Assembly (NCBI GenBank): GCA_001899805.1
Contig: MKWP01000015.1
Coordinates: 1,018,048-1,082,047, forward strand
Length of the DNA stretch: 64,000 nucleotides
Direction of reading: 5' to 3'
DNA from: Lysobacterales bacterium 66-474
GTDB lineage: Bacteria; Pseudomonadota; Gammaproteobacteria; Xanthomonadales; Rhodanobacteraceae
Shown piece by piece: positions 1 through 12,887 of this stretch (position 1 is the stretch's first letter; the number at the start of each line of letters is the position of its first letter). Under the pieces are notes generated by a model, which saw nothing but the letters and a program-made list of their open reading frames with translations, was not told the DNA's origin and searched no databases. The translations under genes and the position numbers were made by a program.

Positions 1-150
1 GTTATACGTGATGTAGTCGGAATCTTCCGCGAAACAAGCCGCATAGGCTTCGCCGTCACCTTGCGCCCAGGCATCACGCAAACGTTGCATCAGCACACGA
101 ATCGCGGCTTCGTCGACAGATTGAACGCTGCCGCTTCCAATTGATTCCAT
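1..150 (-). CDS. SnoaL/NTF2-like family protein, N-terminal fragment (runs off window)
   Basis: This is the first 50 codons of a minus-strand gene whose remainder lies outside the window. The reading frame begins MESIGSG and continues with a segment ending AWAQGDGEAYAACFAEDSDY. An Ala-Trp helix followed by (G/D)xEAYAxxFAEDxDY is typical of the SgcJ/EcaC and SnoaL-like NTF2 fold, a small alpha+beta cone whose substrates vary. The start is the ATG at 150. It lies 50 bases downstream of the acyl-CoA dehydrogenase on the same strand and could be co-transcribed with it. The function cannot be assigned from the fragment. Confidence 0.6.
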   Translation of the reverse strand, partial: MESIGSGSVQSVDEAAIRVLMQRLRDAWAQGDGEAYAACFAEDSDYITYN

Positions 151-200
151 GTCATCGACCTTTCTGCCGGTCAGGCAGTGTTCTCGATCCAAGCCGTTTA

Positions 201-1361
<1,161 letters not shown>

Positions 1362-1474
1362 CGCCCACCTCGCCTTGTCGTGTCCGTGCCCACCCACCAT
1401 TCGCGGGTCGCGGCAATCCAACCTCGCATGATAACCGCGCGTGCCGCGGGACGAGCGTTTGAACCTCCGGGCGC

Positions 1475-1506
1475 TTTAACTTATCTCTCTATCCTGATAT
1501 AAAGAT
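1475..1506 (+). promoter_or_regulatory. candidate promoter with overlapping ArsR-type operator for the sahR-metH operon
   Basis: The 16-base imperfect palindrome ATCCTGATATAAAGAT (1491-1506) matches its own reverse complement at 12 of 16 positions. It contains an extended -10-like TGATATAAA (TATAAA at 1498-1503). A weak -35-like TTTAAC lies 17 bases upstream at 1475-1480. An operator laid over the -10 suits repression by the ArsR-family protein encoded downstream. The promoter and binding assignments are inferred from sequence only. Confidence 0.45.
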
Positions 1507-1508
1507 AT

Positions 1509-1776
1509 GGGTCTGCCAGCACCCTGCCGAATGGCTGCGCTGGCGGCCCCTTGCCCGCAGGGCAAGGAAGAACGAGGAGGATGTATGTCGATACATCGAC
1601 GAGTGATGACGCAGCCATGCGGGCAAGGGGCCCCGGCCCGAAGGGTTGCTCCGCGGCGACCGCCATCCTTCGGTGCGCGCCTTGACCATGGAACCACCAT
1701 GGCGCTGCGGCGCGCGCCTCGTCTGACAACCGCTGCGGAAGCAACGCGGCTCATCCGGCAGGGTGTTGACAGACCC
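1509..1776. repeat. 268-bp element with 25-bp terminal inverted repeats in the sahR leader
   Basis: The two ends, 1509-1533 and 1752-1776, are inverted copies matching at 22 of 25 positions (GGGTCTG.CA.CACCCTGCCG). Inside are a perfect 14-base inverted repeat GGCCCCTTGCCCGC (1545-1558 and 1619-1632), a hairpin CCTTGCCC-GCA-GGGCAAGG (1549-1567) and a hairpin ATGTAT-GTCG-ATACAT (1581-1596). No gene was recognised in it. It fills the space between the candidate promoter and the sahR start, so it should be transcribed as a leader. It resembles a MITE-like or composite palindromic element; no target-site duplication is evident. Confidence 0.6.
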
Positions 1777-1778
1777 TG

Positions 1779-2708
1779 ATGTTGGACCTGGTTTCCGCCA
1801 CCACGTTGCTGCGCGTGCTGTCCGACCCTACCCGGGTGCGGCTGCTCGCATTGCTGCGGCGCGAGGAATTGACGGTCGCCGAACTGTCGTCGGTGTTGCG
1901 GCTGGCGCAACCGCGCGTTTCCACGCACCTCGCCAAGCTGAAGGAATCCGGCCTGGTGCGCGATCGCCGTGCCGGCGTGTCGGCGTATTACCGATTCAAC
2001 GAGAGCGGCTTCGACGGCGCGGCCGATTTGCTGCGCGCGCTGGAAGACGGCGTCGACGACGCGATGCTGGATGCGGATGTGCAACGCCTGCCGTCGGTGC
2101 TGGCCGCGCGCGCGCGTGACCGCGGTTGGGCCGACAGCGTGGCCGGCGACATGGAGCGTCATTACTCGCCGGGCCGCACCTGGGAAACCCTCGCCCGCAC
2201 GCTGCTGCAATTGCTGGAAACCGGCGACGTGCTGGATATCGCGTCGGGCGACGGCGTGCTGGCCGAACTGCTGGCGCCCCACGCACACTCGATCGTGTGC
2301 GTGGATTCCAGCCCCAACGTGGTCACCGCCGCGCGCAAGCGCCTCAAGGCGTTCCACAACGTCGAAGTGATCGAAGGCGATATGCACGAACTCGAACTCG
2401 CGAATCGCAGGTTCGATCTCGTGTTGATGATGCATGCGCTCACCTACAGCGGGCACCCGCAACAGGCGATCGCGGAGGCCGCGCGTGTCTTGAAACCGGG
2501 GGGACGCCTGCTGGCGGCAACGCTCGCGAAACACGCACACCGCGCGGCGGTGGCGCCGTTCGACCACAAGAACCTCGGTTTCAGGCGCGAAGACCTGACC
2601 GGTTTTGCACGCAAGGCCGGTCTTGAAGTCCTGCACTGCGAACGCATTTCGCGCGAGGCACGTTCGCCGCATTTCGAAATACTGAGTCTGCTGGCCCGGA
2701 AACCATGA
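1779..2708 (+). CDS. sahR: ArsR-family HTH fused to SAM-dependent methyltransferase domain (SahR-type regulator)
   Basis: The protein is 309 aa. Residues 1-90 form an ArsR/SmtB winged helix ([16 protein letters not shown] and the recognition helix [17 protein letters not shown]). From about residue 130 there is a class I methyltransferase fold with the SAM motif VLDIASGDG. The metal-binding cysteines of ArsR/SmtB metal sensors are not seen. This fusion next to methionine-cycle genes is the layout described for SahR, an S-adenosylhomocysteine-responsive repressor in Proteobacteria. The ligand role here is inferred from that family and from context. The stop overlaps the metH start by 4 bases (ATGA), indicating translational coupling. 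Whether the methyltransferase domain is catalytic cannot be judged from sequence. Confidence 0.8.
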   Translation: MLDLVSATTLLRVLSDPTRVRLLALLRREELTVAELSSVLRLAQPRVSTHLAKLKESGLVRDRRAGVSAYYRFNESGFDGAADLLRALEDGVDDAMLDADVQRLPSVLAARARDRGWADSVAGDMERHYSPGRTWETLARTLLQLLETGDVLDIASGDGVLAELLAPHAHSIVCVDSSPNVVTAARKRLKAFHNVEVIEGDMHELELANRRFDLVLMMHALTYSGHPQQAIAEAARVLKPGGRLLAATLAKHAHRAAVAPFDHKNLGFRREDLTGFARKAGLEVLHCERISREARSPHFEILSLLARKP

Positions 2709-3811
2709 ACCAGAACCTGCCTTTCCTGCATCCCGGCCGCGTCGAAAAGCTCGATGACGCGCTGGCCAGGCGCATCCTCGTGCTGGACGGCGCGATGGGC
2801 ACCATGTTGCAGCAGCACGAATTGGACGAAACCGGCTATCGCGGCGAACGTTTCGCGTGCGGCTGCGACATGCAGCACGCCCACGACCACGCGGGCGAAC
2901 ACGCCGACGCCCGAGGCTGCGAGCGCGACCTCAAGGGCGACAATGACCTGTTGTCGTTGACGCACCCCGAAATCATCCGCGACATCCACGCCGCGTATCT
3001 CGATGCCGGCGCGGATTTCGTCGAAACCAACACCTTCAATTCGACTTCCATCAGCCAGGCCGATTACGCGCTGCAGCACCTGGTGCACGAGTTGAACCGC
3101 GAGGGCGCCAGGCTGGCGCGCGCCGCCTGCGACACGGCAGAAGCGAAGACGCCGGATCGTCCGCGCTTCGCGATCGGCGTGCTGGGGCCGACCAGCCGCA
3201 CCGCGTCGCTCTCCCCCGACGTCAACAATCCCGGTTTTCGCAACGTCGATTTCGACGAACTCGAAAACGCCTACGCCGATGCCACGCGTGGCCTGGTCGA
3301 AGGCGGCGCCGACATCGTGATGGTGGAAACCATTTTCGACACGTTGAACGCGAAAGCCGCGCTGTCCGGCATCGCGCGCGTGTTCGACGAACTCGGTGGC
3401 CGACTGCCCATCATGATTTCCGGCACCATCACCGACCGCTCCGGCCGCACGCTTTCGGGACAAACGGCCGAAGCGTTCTGGTATTCGGTCGCGCACGCGC
3501 GGCCACTGTCGATCGGGCTCAACTGCGCGTTGGGCGCCAAGGACCTGCGCCAGCACATCGAGGCACTGGCGCGTGTCGCGGATTGCGCCGTCAGTGCACA
3601 TCCGAATGCAGGCCTGCCGAATGCACTGGGCGGCTACGACGAGACGCCGGAAGAAATGGCCAGGACGCTGGGCGAATTCGCGCGCGACGGCCTGCTCAAC
3701 ATCGTCGGCGGTTGCTGCGGCACCACGCCCGCGCACATCGCGGCGATCGCCGAAGCGGTGCGCGATGTACTGCCGCGCGGATTGCCCTCGACGCGCTTCA
3801 AGGCTGCATAG
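2705..3811 (+). CDS. metH: methionine synthase, homocysteine-binding module (split MetH, part 1)
   Basis: This is the N-terminal module of cobalamin-dependent methionine synthase, which binds homocysteine through zinc and methylates it. At 368 aa it covers only the first domain of the roughly 1,230-aa enzyme. It shows [25 protein letters not shown] and GGCCGTTP; the last two carry the zinc-binding cysteines. Residues 51-75 (around [19 protein letters not shown]) form a Cys/His-rich insertion where E. coli MetH has a short loop before DLKG. The next ORF supplies the remaining domains, so the two are presumed to act as one split enzyme, as in other Lysobacterales. The gene is coupled to the upstream regulator by a 4-base overlap. 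Confidence 0.93.
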   Translation: MNQNLPFLHPGRVEKLDDALARRILVLDGAMGTMLQQHELDETGYRGERFACGCDMQHAHDHAGEHADARGCERDLKGDNDLLSLTHPEIIRDIHAAYLDAGADFVETNTFNSTSISQADYALQHLVHELNREGARLARAACDTAEAKTPDRPRFAIGVLGPTSRTASLSPDVNNPGFRNVDFDELENAYADATRGLVEGGADIVMVETIFDTLNAKAALSGIARVFDELGGRLPIMISGTITDRSGRTLSGQTAEAFWYSVAHARPLSIGLNCALGAKDLRQHIEALARVADCAVSAHPNAGLPNALGGYDETPEEMARTLGEFARDGLLNIVGGCCGTTPAHIAAIAEAVRDVLPRGLPSTRFKAA

Positions 3812-3818
3812 TTTTTTC

Positions 3819-3903
3819 CGTCATTCCGGCGAAAGCCGGAATCCATTTGCTTTCGCATTGCACACGAAGATCAAGATGGATCCCGGCCTGCGCCGGGATG
3901 ACG
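3819..3903. repeat. REP-type paired palindrome between the two metH genes
   Basis: A copy of CGTCATTCCGGCGAAAGCC (3819-) faces an inverted copy GGCCTGCGCCGGGATGACG (-3903), each containing its own small dyad. This is the familiar intergenic REP/BIME arrangement. It lies between the two halves of metH in the transcribed spacer and could form mRNA hairpins that tune the ratio of the two products. Confidence 0.75.
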
Positions 3904-3928
3904 AGCAAACACGGAACACCCAAACCAC

Positions 3929-6619
<2,691 letters not shown>

Positions 6620-6662
6620 AGCAGGGCGTCACGGCCTGCGGTGCAGGCCGTGGACGTTGCCG

Positions 6663-6932
6663 CTACAGCGAAGCGCCACCCATGTTGTGCATCGCGAACA
6701 GCGCCGCGAAACCGCCCATGATCGCGAACATGAAGACCAGCACCAGCGCGACCAGCGCCAGGATCAGCGTGGCGCGGCAGTAGTTCTGCTTGCTCGGGTG
6801 CGTGCCGCTGGAAAAACCCCACACGAACAACATCACCAGACCGACGATCGGGATCGCCAGCACGATCAGCGTGATGATCCAGTCGCCCAATGAAACCGGC
6901 GACGACTCGCGTGCAGAAAGTTGCGCGTTCAT
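6663..6932 (-). CDS. small two-TM membrane protein, function unknown
   Basis: The protein is 89 aa starting MNAQLSARES. It has two hydrophobic helices (WIITLIVLAIPIVGLVMLFVW and ATLILALVALVLVFMFAIMGG) separated by a conserved-looking SSGTHPSKQNYCRA loop. I chose the start at 6932 over the longer ORF-track start because GGAGGGG lies just upstream and the extension has no hydrophobic or conserved character. Similar short SxGDWxxTLxxxAIPIVxxxMLFVW proteins occur in many bacteria without a known function. It converges on metH. Confidence 0.75.
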   Translation of the reverse strand: MNAQLSARESSPVSLGDWIITLIVLAIPIVGLVMLFVWGFSSGTHPSKQNYCRATLILALVALVLVFMFAIMGGFAALFAMHNMGGASL

Positions 6933-7052
6933 GAAAGCCCCTCCGCGTCGTGGAAAACCCGGCCATGCATCCACCCCGGGCGCGTGCGCCCGCTGCGATC
7001 GTAGCCGACCGCCGCGCGGTCCGCAGCAAGCCCTTTCCCGGCTCGGCAGCCG

Positions 7053-7373
7053 TCAGGCGGCAGCGCCGTCCGTGGTGTTGTTCTTTTGATGCTTCACGTG
7101 CATCACGAGGTTGTAAACCGACACGAATGCCGGGAACAGGTTGGACAGGATTCCCACCGAGTCGTTCTTGCCCACCGTGAAATATGCCAGCAGCAGCACG
7201 CTGCCGCACACCGACAGTACCCAGAACGTCAGCGGCATCACCACCCGTTTGTGCTTGCGGGTCGCGTACACCTGCACGAACCAGCGGCTGGTGAACAGCA
7301 CCATGCCGAGAAAGCCGACCGCCTTCCACGGCGTGATCTGGAAATCAGACAGGGCTTGCAGGATGTCGTGCAT
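7053..7373 (-). CDS. lipid-A-disaccharide-synthase N-terminal-like (LAB_N) membrane protein
   Basis: The protein is 106 aa starting MHDILQALSDF. It contains three hydrophobic helices and the LAB_N pattern GFLGMVLFTSRWFVQVYATRK followed by PLTFWVLSVCGSVLLL. The domain is named for its fusion to some LpxB proteins, but here it stands alone. Stand-alone LAB_N proteins are often found near glycosyltransferases, which are absent here. The ORF-track start at 7439 adds a basic tail without family support, so the internal ATG at 7373 is used. A role in envelope lipid or sugar metabolism is only inferred. Confidence 0.8.
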   Translation of the reverse strand: MHDILQALSDFQITPWKAVGFLGMVLFTSRWFVQVYATRKHKRVVMPLTFWVLSVCGSVLLLAYFTVGKNDSVGILSNLFPAFVSVYNLVMHVKHQKNNTTDGAAA

Positions 7374-7473
7374 GGCGAGGGTCCGGCGCGGTTTGCAGCG
7401 GCGGATTGTAGCAACCGCCCACTTGCGCCGATTGACCACGGCCGGCGCCGCCCATAGACTTGCCGGTTCGCGT

Positions 7474-7548
7474 GGGCGGTTAGCTCAGCGGTAGAGCACT
7501 GCCTTCACACGGCAGGTGTCACAGGTTCGATCCCTGTACCGCCCACCA
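7474..7548 (+). tRNA. tRNA-Val (anticodon CAC)
   Basis: The 75-nt sequence folds as a cloverleaf. The acceptor stem is GGGCGGT with ACCGCCC, the anticodon stem CTGCC/GGCAG holds loop TTCACAC, the T arm carries GGTTCGATCC, and the 3' CCA is encoded. The anticodon CAC reads GUG valine codons. Confidence 0.97.
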
Positions 7549-7581
7549 GCATCCTCGCCGGCTCAGCAACTTGCGACAAGA

Positions 7582-7609
7582 CCGATTTCCCAGGAATCGG
7601 CCTTTTTTC
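7582..7609 (+). terminator. Rho-independent terminator of tRNA-Val(CAC)
   Basis: The stem CCGATT/AATCGG around loop TCCCAGG is followed by CC and a run of six T. It lies 34 bases after the tRNA on the same strand. Confidence 0.75.
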
Positions 7610-7660
7610 TTTGCCTTGCCGGGCGTGCGCGGGCCCGGGCCCTCGGCGCATCGCCAACAG

Positions 7661-9025
7661 TCAACTGCCGTCCTTTTTCCTGAAGTCGACCACGTTCTCC
7701 GTCGCCCCTGGACCCGGCAACGCAGCGTCGGGCGGCTGCGCGGCAGGAAACTGCACGGTCGCGGTGGTGCCCTTGCCGAGTGCGCTTTCCAGCGTGACCC
7801 GCCAGCCGTAGCGATCGGCGATGCGGCGCACGATCGCGAGGCCGATGCCATGGCCCTTGTCGCCGGTGCGACTGCCGCGGTAGAACGCCTGGAACGCGCG
7901 CTCGAGGTCTTCCTTGCTCATGCCGCTGCCGGTATCGCGCACGCACACCTTGTCGGCTTCGACTTCCACCGTGACGCCACCCTGCTCGGTGTACAGGCAG
8001 GCATTGCGGATCAGGTTGCCGACCAGCACCGCGAACACCCGCGGCGGCGCGTGCAACGCGAACCGCGCGTGTTCCGCCAGCAGCATTTCGACCGGCTTGC
8101 CAACCAGCAATTCGCGATAACGCGCGACTTCGGCGCCGACCACGTCGTTGGCGAGGAAATCCTCTTCCCGCAGGCCGGTGTCCGATTCGCGCGCCAGCAC
8201 CAGGAAGGTCTCGATCAAGGCCTCCATCTCGCGCACCGAGCGCCGGATCCGTGCCAGCGAGCGCTGCGCGAACGGACTCATGTCCTCGTCGCCCAGCACG
8301 TCCACCGCGACCTTCATCACGGTCAGCGGCGTGCGCAGCTCGTGGCTGGCGTCGCGGGTGAAGTTGCGCTCGCGTTCGACGAAGGCTTCCAGCCGGTTGG
8401 CGAAGTTGTACAGCGCGCTGACCAGCACCTCGACGTCGCTGTCGGTGGCGGCGGGCAACCTGCCGGGCGCCAGCGATCCGGGGTCGGGCTGGTCGGGATT
8501 CCAGCGCCGCACCACCTTGGCCAGCGCGATCACCGGCGACAGCGCCTTGCGCGAGGCGCGGTAAGTCAGCCAGGTCGCGAAATAGATGATCAGCACCACC
8601 AGCACGACCGGGATCAACCCGAACAGCATCACCACGCTGTTCGGGCGATCGTTGTTGAACAACAGGTACAACCTGCCGCGTGGACCATCCGACACCAGCA
8701 CCGTGCCCACCGTGTCGTCGGGTTGGCGCACCTGGTGGAAGCCGGGCGCGAGCCCGCGCAGGTTCGCGGGAATCGCGGCGTCGCCCTGTCCGGGCGCCTG
8801 TCGGTAACCCCGGATCAACCAGGTGTCCGGCAACGGCGCGCGCGGATCGCGCGCCAGTTGCTGGTGGTAGTAGCGCGCTTCGCGCTCCAGCTCCTGGCGC
8901 GCGATGGCCTTGAGGCTGGAACTGGCGGCGGCGTAGACGCCGAGCGCGGTGACGACGCTGATCGCCGCCACCAGCAGCGAGAACATCACCCAGAAGCGGT
9001 GCCCGATGCTGGCATACTTGGCCAT
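7661..9025 (-). CDS. two-component sensor histidine kinase
   Basis: The 454-aa membrane kinase has a first TM near residues 10-35 and a second TM near 155-175 (VVMLFGLIPVVLVVLIIYFATWL), enclosing a periplasmic sensor segment of about 120 residues. A linker then leads to the DHp helix RDASHELRTPLTVMK, whose His is the phosphorylation site. The ATPase domain has an N box (GNLIRNACLY), G1 (DTGSGM) and G2 (GHGIGLAIV). It lies 64 bases downstream of the response regulator on the same strand and is its likely partner. The stimulus is unknown. Confidence 0.93.
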   Translation of the reverse strand: MAKYASIGHRFWVMFSLLVAAISVVTALGVYAAASSSLKAIARQELEREARYYHQQLARDPRAPLPDTWLIRGYRQAPGQGDAAIPANLRGLAPGFHQVRQPDDTVGTVLVSDGPRGRLYLLFNNDRPNSVVMLFGLIPVVLVVLIIYFATWLTYRASRKALSPVIALAKVVRRWNPDQPDPGSLAPGRLPAATDSDVEVLVSALYNFANRLEAFVERERNFTRDASHELRTPLTVMKVAVDVLGDEDMSPFAQRSLARIRRSVREMEALIETFLVLARESDTGLREEDFLANDVVGAEVARYRELLVGKPVEMLLAEHARFALHAPPRVFAVLVGNLIRNACLYTEQGGVTVEVEADKVCVRDTGSGMSKEDLERAFQAFYRGSRTGDKGHGIGLAIVRRIADRYGWRVTLESALGKGTTATVQFPAAQPPDAALPGPGATENVVDFRKKDGS

Positions 9026-9089
9026 GTGCCGAGCTTAACCGCAGCCGCGCGGCGTGGCGAGGCATGCGCGCGAAACTGCTGCGTGCCGG

Positions 9090-9839
9090 TCACGGCCGTG
9101 CGTGGCTGGCTTGCGTCTCCGCCTCGGCCTCGGCGTCCAGGTCGGCGATGCGGTAACCCGCGCTGTGGATGGTGTGCAGCAGCGGACGCGCGTAAGGCTT
9201 GTCCACCACCCGGCGCAGGTTGTACAGGTGCGAACGCAGCGTGTCGGAATCGGGCAGGGTGTCGCCCCAGATTTCGCGCTCGATGTCGTGGCGCGACACC
9301 ACCCGCGGCGATTCGCGCATCAGGATGGTGAGCAGCTTCAACCCGATCGGCGACACCTGCAGTTCCTCGCCGTCACGTACGATCCGCAACGTCGCGGTAT
9401 CCAGGGTCAGGTCACCGACCTGGTAGACCTCGCTGGAAACCTGCCGCCGCTCGCGCCGGATCAGCGCGCGGATGCGGGCTTCCAGTTCGCGCGGCTCGAA
9501 CGGCTTGACGAGGTAATCGTCGGCGCCGGCGTCCAGCCCGATCAATTTGTCCTCGAGCGTGTCGCGCGCGGTCAGCATCAGCACCGGCGTGGTCTTCTTG
9601 GCTTCGCCGCGCAGCTTGCGGCAGACGTCCAACCCGTCCATCCCGGGCAGCATCAGGTCCAGCACGACCACGTCGTAATGGTCGGAGACGGCCAGGTGCA
9701 AGCCGCTGATGCCGTCACCCGCGAAATCGACCGAATAGCCACGCCGTTCCAGGAACTCGCCGATCATCTCGGCGATGCCGCTGTTGTCCTCGACCAGCAG
9801 GATCAGTCCTGTCTGTTTTTCATGTTCAGGTTCGCTCAT
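9090..9839 (-). CDS. OmpR/PhoB-family response regulator
   Basis: The 249-aa regulator has a receiver domain with acidic pocket VEDN, phosphoacceptor VVVLDLMLPG, switch Thr in MLTA and Lys in VKPF, followed by a winged-helix DNA-binding domain ending LHTIHSAGYRI. The start MSEPEHEK at 9839 is chosen. The upstream ORF extension to 9983 is Arg-rich, unlike a receiver N-terminus, and probably is promoter DNA. It pairs with the following histidine kinase. Confidence 0.93.
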   Translation of the reverse strand: MSEPEHEKQTGLILLVEDNSGIAEMIGEFLERRGYSVDFAGDGISGLHLAVSDHYDVVVLDLMLPGMDGLDVCRKLRGEAKKTTPVLMLTARDTLEDKLIGLDAGADDYLVKPFEPRELEARIRALIRRERRQVSSEVYQVGDLTLDTATLRIVRDGEELQVSPIGLKLLTILMRESPRVVSRHDIEREIWGDTLPDSDTLRSHLYNLRRVVDKPYARPLLHTIHSAGYRIADLDAEAEAETQASHARP

Positions 9840-10157
9840 GACCGGCAATGTGCCCGCTGTCAGGTGATCACGGCGTGAACGCATCAGCCCGAACGTTGCA
9901 CGCGCCAGCCGCGCACGGCTTGCATTTGCACGACGACATCCCGAGTCGGGCTGGCGCCGCTTCGATGGCGCCCGTGCTGCCACGTGTCAACCGGACATCG
10001 CGCGACGCGTTGACCGTTCGGGCGGGGCAACGACCGCCTGCCTTCATGAGCGGTTCCGCGGCGGACGCGTACCTCCCCTCCTGCCCGTCGCGGTCGTGAG
10101 GCGCCCTGCCGCAAGCGGCAACGCTTGCGGCAGCTTTTTCCCGGTCCGTCCGCGCAC
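9840..10157. other. 318-bp intergenic region with a plus-strand terminator
   Basis: No convincing gene is visible. It should contain the minus-strand promoter of the response regulator. A short plus ORF (9848-10099) lacks a ribosome site and recognisable content. The notable item is a plus-facing terminator at 10106-10139 with no assigned plus-strand gene before it. Confidence 0.5.
10106..10139 (+). terminator. Rho-independent terminator without an obvious upstream gene
   Basis: An 11-bp stem CTGCCGCAAGC/GCTTGCGGCAG with a short loop is followed by CTTTTT on the plus strand. On the minus strand there is no T run after the stem, so it does not serve the exported protein gene ending at 10158 well. 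Confidence 0.7.
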
Positions 10158-11129
10158 TCAGTCGTCGCTGGGAACGCTGACCTTGCCCTTGACGCCGTGA
10201 TGGTGGACGTCGCCGCTGCCGAGGCTGCCGACGCTGAAGTCGCCGCCTACTCCGTTCGCGCCGAAATCACCCGAACCGACGCTCTGCGCACTCACGTTGC
10301 CGCCGGCCTGCTCGATGCTCACGTCGCCGGACGCAACCGCGCCGACCGTCACGTCGCCCTTGACGTTGCGCGCGCCGAGATCGCCCGAACCCACGCTTTG
10401 CACCTGGACGCTGCCGCCGACGCCCGCGAGCTTGGCGTCGCCCGAAGCCACCGAACCGATCGACACGTTGCCGGTGACGTTGCGCAATCCGAGGTCACCC
10501 GAACCGACCGACCCCGCGTGGGCATCGCCGCGCACGCCGTCCACGCTCACATCGCCCGAGCCGAGGCTGGACAGGTTCAGGCTGCCGACGTCATTCGCCA
10601 CGACATCGCCCGAACCCACCCTGAGGCCCAGCTCGCCGGCTACGCCGTCGACCTTGAGATCGCCCGAACCCAGCGTGGCATCCAGCGCGGCGAGCTTGCT
10701 GGCCGTGGCGTCGCCCGAACCCTCCTTCAGCCTGACCGCCAACGCCTGCGGCACGCGCACGTCCAGTTTCAGGTAGGCGTAGGAACCGCCTTCGACGATG
10801 TTGAAGATGGAGAAGAAATTCACGTTGTGGTCGCCGTCGCGCGCGATCACGCTGGCGGTGTCGCCGGTGCGCGCGGTTTCGACCTTGATGTCCTGCAACC
10901 ATTTTTCGTCCGACGCACAGGCGGTGCCGCGGACCTCGATCTTGGCCAATCCGGGCTGGCCCTGGATGACGAGGTTGTCCGGGCCGATTTCCACCGCCAG
11001 CAATTTCAGGCCGGCCGCGTCGATTTCGGCGTTGCGCGGCGCGCTGTACCGGCACGGCTCGGCGGCCAGCGCGCACGCGGATGCCGCGAGCAGCGACACG
11101 CATGTCAACAACAGGATGGATCGGCGCAT
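10158..11129 (-). CDS. exported GSGD-repeat protein (head GIN/DUF2807-like)
   Basis: The 323-aa protein has a signal peptide (MRRSILLLTCVSLLAASACALA), a DUF2807-like N-terminal part and then many tandem units of about 18-20 residues with the motif SVGSGD or VASGD. The periodicity predicts a right-handed beta-helix or solenoid, as in the DUF2807/DUF4097 group of envelope proteins. No catalytic site is apparent. It could be a periplasmic or surface adhesin-like structural protein; the role is unknown. It is upstream of, and in line with, the two-component genes but separated by 318 bases. Confidence 0.82.
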   Translation of the reverse strand: MRRSILLLTCVSLLAASACALAAEPCRYSAPRNAEIDAAGLKLLAVEIGPDNLVIQGQPGLAKIEVRGTACASDEKWLQDIKVETARTGDTASVIARDGDHNVNFFSIFNIVEGGSYAYLKLDVRVPQALAVRLKEGSGDATASKLAALDATLGSGDLKVDGVAGELGLRVGSGDVVANDVGSLNLSSLGSGDVSVDGVRGDAHAGSVGSGDLGLRNVTGNVSIGSVASGDAKLAGVGGSVQVQSVGSGDLGARNVKGDVTVGAVASGDVSIEQAGGNVSAQSVGSGDFGANGVGGDFSVGSLGSGDVHHHGVKGKVSVPSDD

Positions 11130-11270
11130 GATCGGTTCTCCGGCGCTGCCGCGATCGCGGCGGGACCAGACGAGATTAATCGGGAATGCGTCGCCGGCTC
11201 ATGTGCCCAAAGTCGGCGTGACTTGCGGCCTATCGACTCGGAAACCTTCTGAATGACCCGCCATCGGCAC

Positions 11271-11330
11271 TTCGACAAGCCCAGTGCGAACGGACAACGT
11301 GCCGATCCCGTTCGTGGTGAGCCTGTCGAA
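11271..11330. repeat. REP-like inverted repeat
   Basis: TTCGACAAGCCCAGTGCGAA faces an inverted copy beginning CCGTTCGTGGTGAGCCTGTC across a short centre. This dyad belongs to a widely dispersed bacterial intergenic repeat type (GTGAGCxTGTCGAACCATGAACGG). It lies downstream of mazG. Confidence 0.75.
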
Positions 11331-11360
11331 CCATGAACGGAACCCGCAACACCAAGCCCC

Positions 11361-12185
<825 letters not shown>

Positions 12186-12887
12186 ATCAGATAATCACCT
12201 TCGAGGTTTCGCATCTGGCAATTCGCGAAATCGCAGACCGAAAACGTTGCGCAACCAATGTCCTTGTCGGTAGCGGATGTAGTCGGCGCGCTTGAAGCTG
12301 GCCACGATAGCAGTGTTGTCACCTTCGAGACGCCATGCGAACGGCTGATTACACCTGGCACCACCGCACGACGTAGGCCGAGACGCCAAACTGCGGACAA
12401 TCACCGAGCACACGCGAGACCGACCTTGTGGCCCGTTCAATCGACAGTTTCACAGCACTTTGGGCACCGCTTGCGACTAATCATCCATCAATGTTTCGAC
12501 ATCGCCCAAGCCCAAGCCAATTCGAACAAGGTTGACTGGCACCCGCAACTCATCCACGTGCCCTTGATCAGTAATGCTGGCCCACATTGCAAACGGCCGC
12601 GTCACCATCGGACCGGACTAGCCAAAGTTTGCGTTGTACCGCACGCTGCCAAGATGCGCGAGAAAATCGTCAGCCGCACGATCTCCCACACCGACATCGC
12701 ATCGCGGAAATGCATCCACCGATCTTACCGACCATGAACATAGTGATCTCATCAAATGCCCCGCCGCCAAACGCACGGGTTAGGTTGAACACCCGGGTCA
12801 ATTTTGGATCGGTACAACCCTCAAAATGGGCCAATTTTCAATCGATGGCAACATTGCGGCCCTACCAGGTACGTTTGCAGAATGGCG
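12186..12887. other. 702-bp non-coding, degenerate mobile-element region at island edge
   Basis: Base composition is clearly more AT-rich than the flanks. Several short ORFs overlap on both strands (for example 12258-12737 plus and 12195-12440 minus), but none has a recognisable family or ribosome site. Near its right end are terminal-repeat-like motifs of an IS21-type element (12795-12845). The stretch is best read as the decayed edge of an insertion. Confidence 0.5.
12795..12845. mobile_element. IS21-family-like terminal repeat remnant
   Basis: Two near-copies, GGGTCAATTTTGGATCGG (12795-12812) and GGGCCAATTTTCAATCGA (12828-12845), stand 33 bases apart in direct orientation. Repeated motifs of the form GGGTCAATTTTxxATCGG are characteristic of IS21-family ends, which carry several copies per terminus. 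No istA or istB coding sequence was recognised, so only a terminus appears to remain. Confidence 0.5.

Noticed and set aside
1509-1778. SAH riboswitch in the sahR-metH leader
   Set aside because: A CGAGGAG motif occurs, but the rest of the SAH riboswitch core was not found and the structure is explained by the inverted-repeat element.
9848-10099. Plus-strand 83-aa ORF
   Set aside because: No ribosome site and no recognisable sequence; kept only as part of the orphan-terminator finding.
12258-12737. Plus-strand ORF of 159 aa in the island edge
   Set aside because: No ribosome site, domain or conserved feature; overlaps other short ORFs in decayed sequence.
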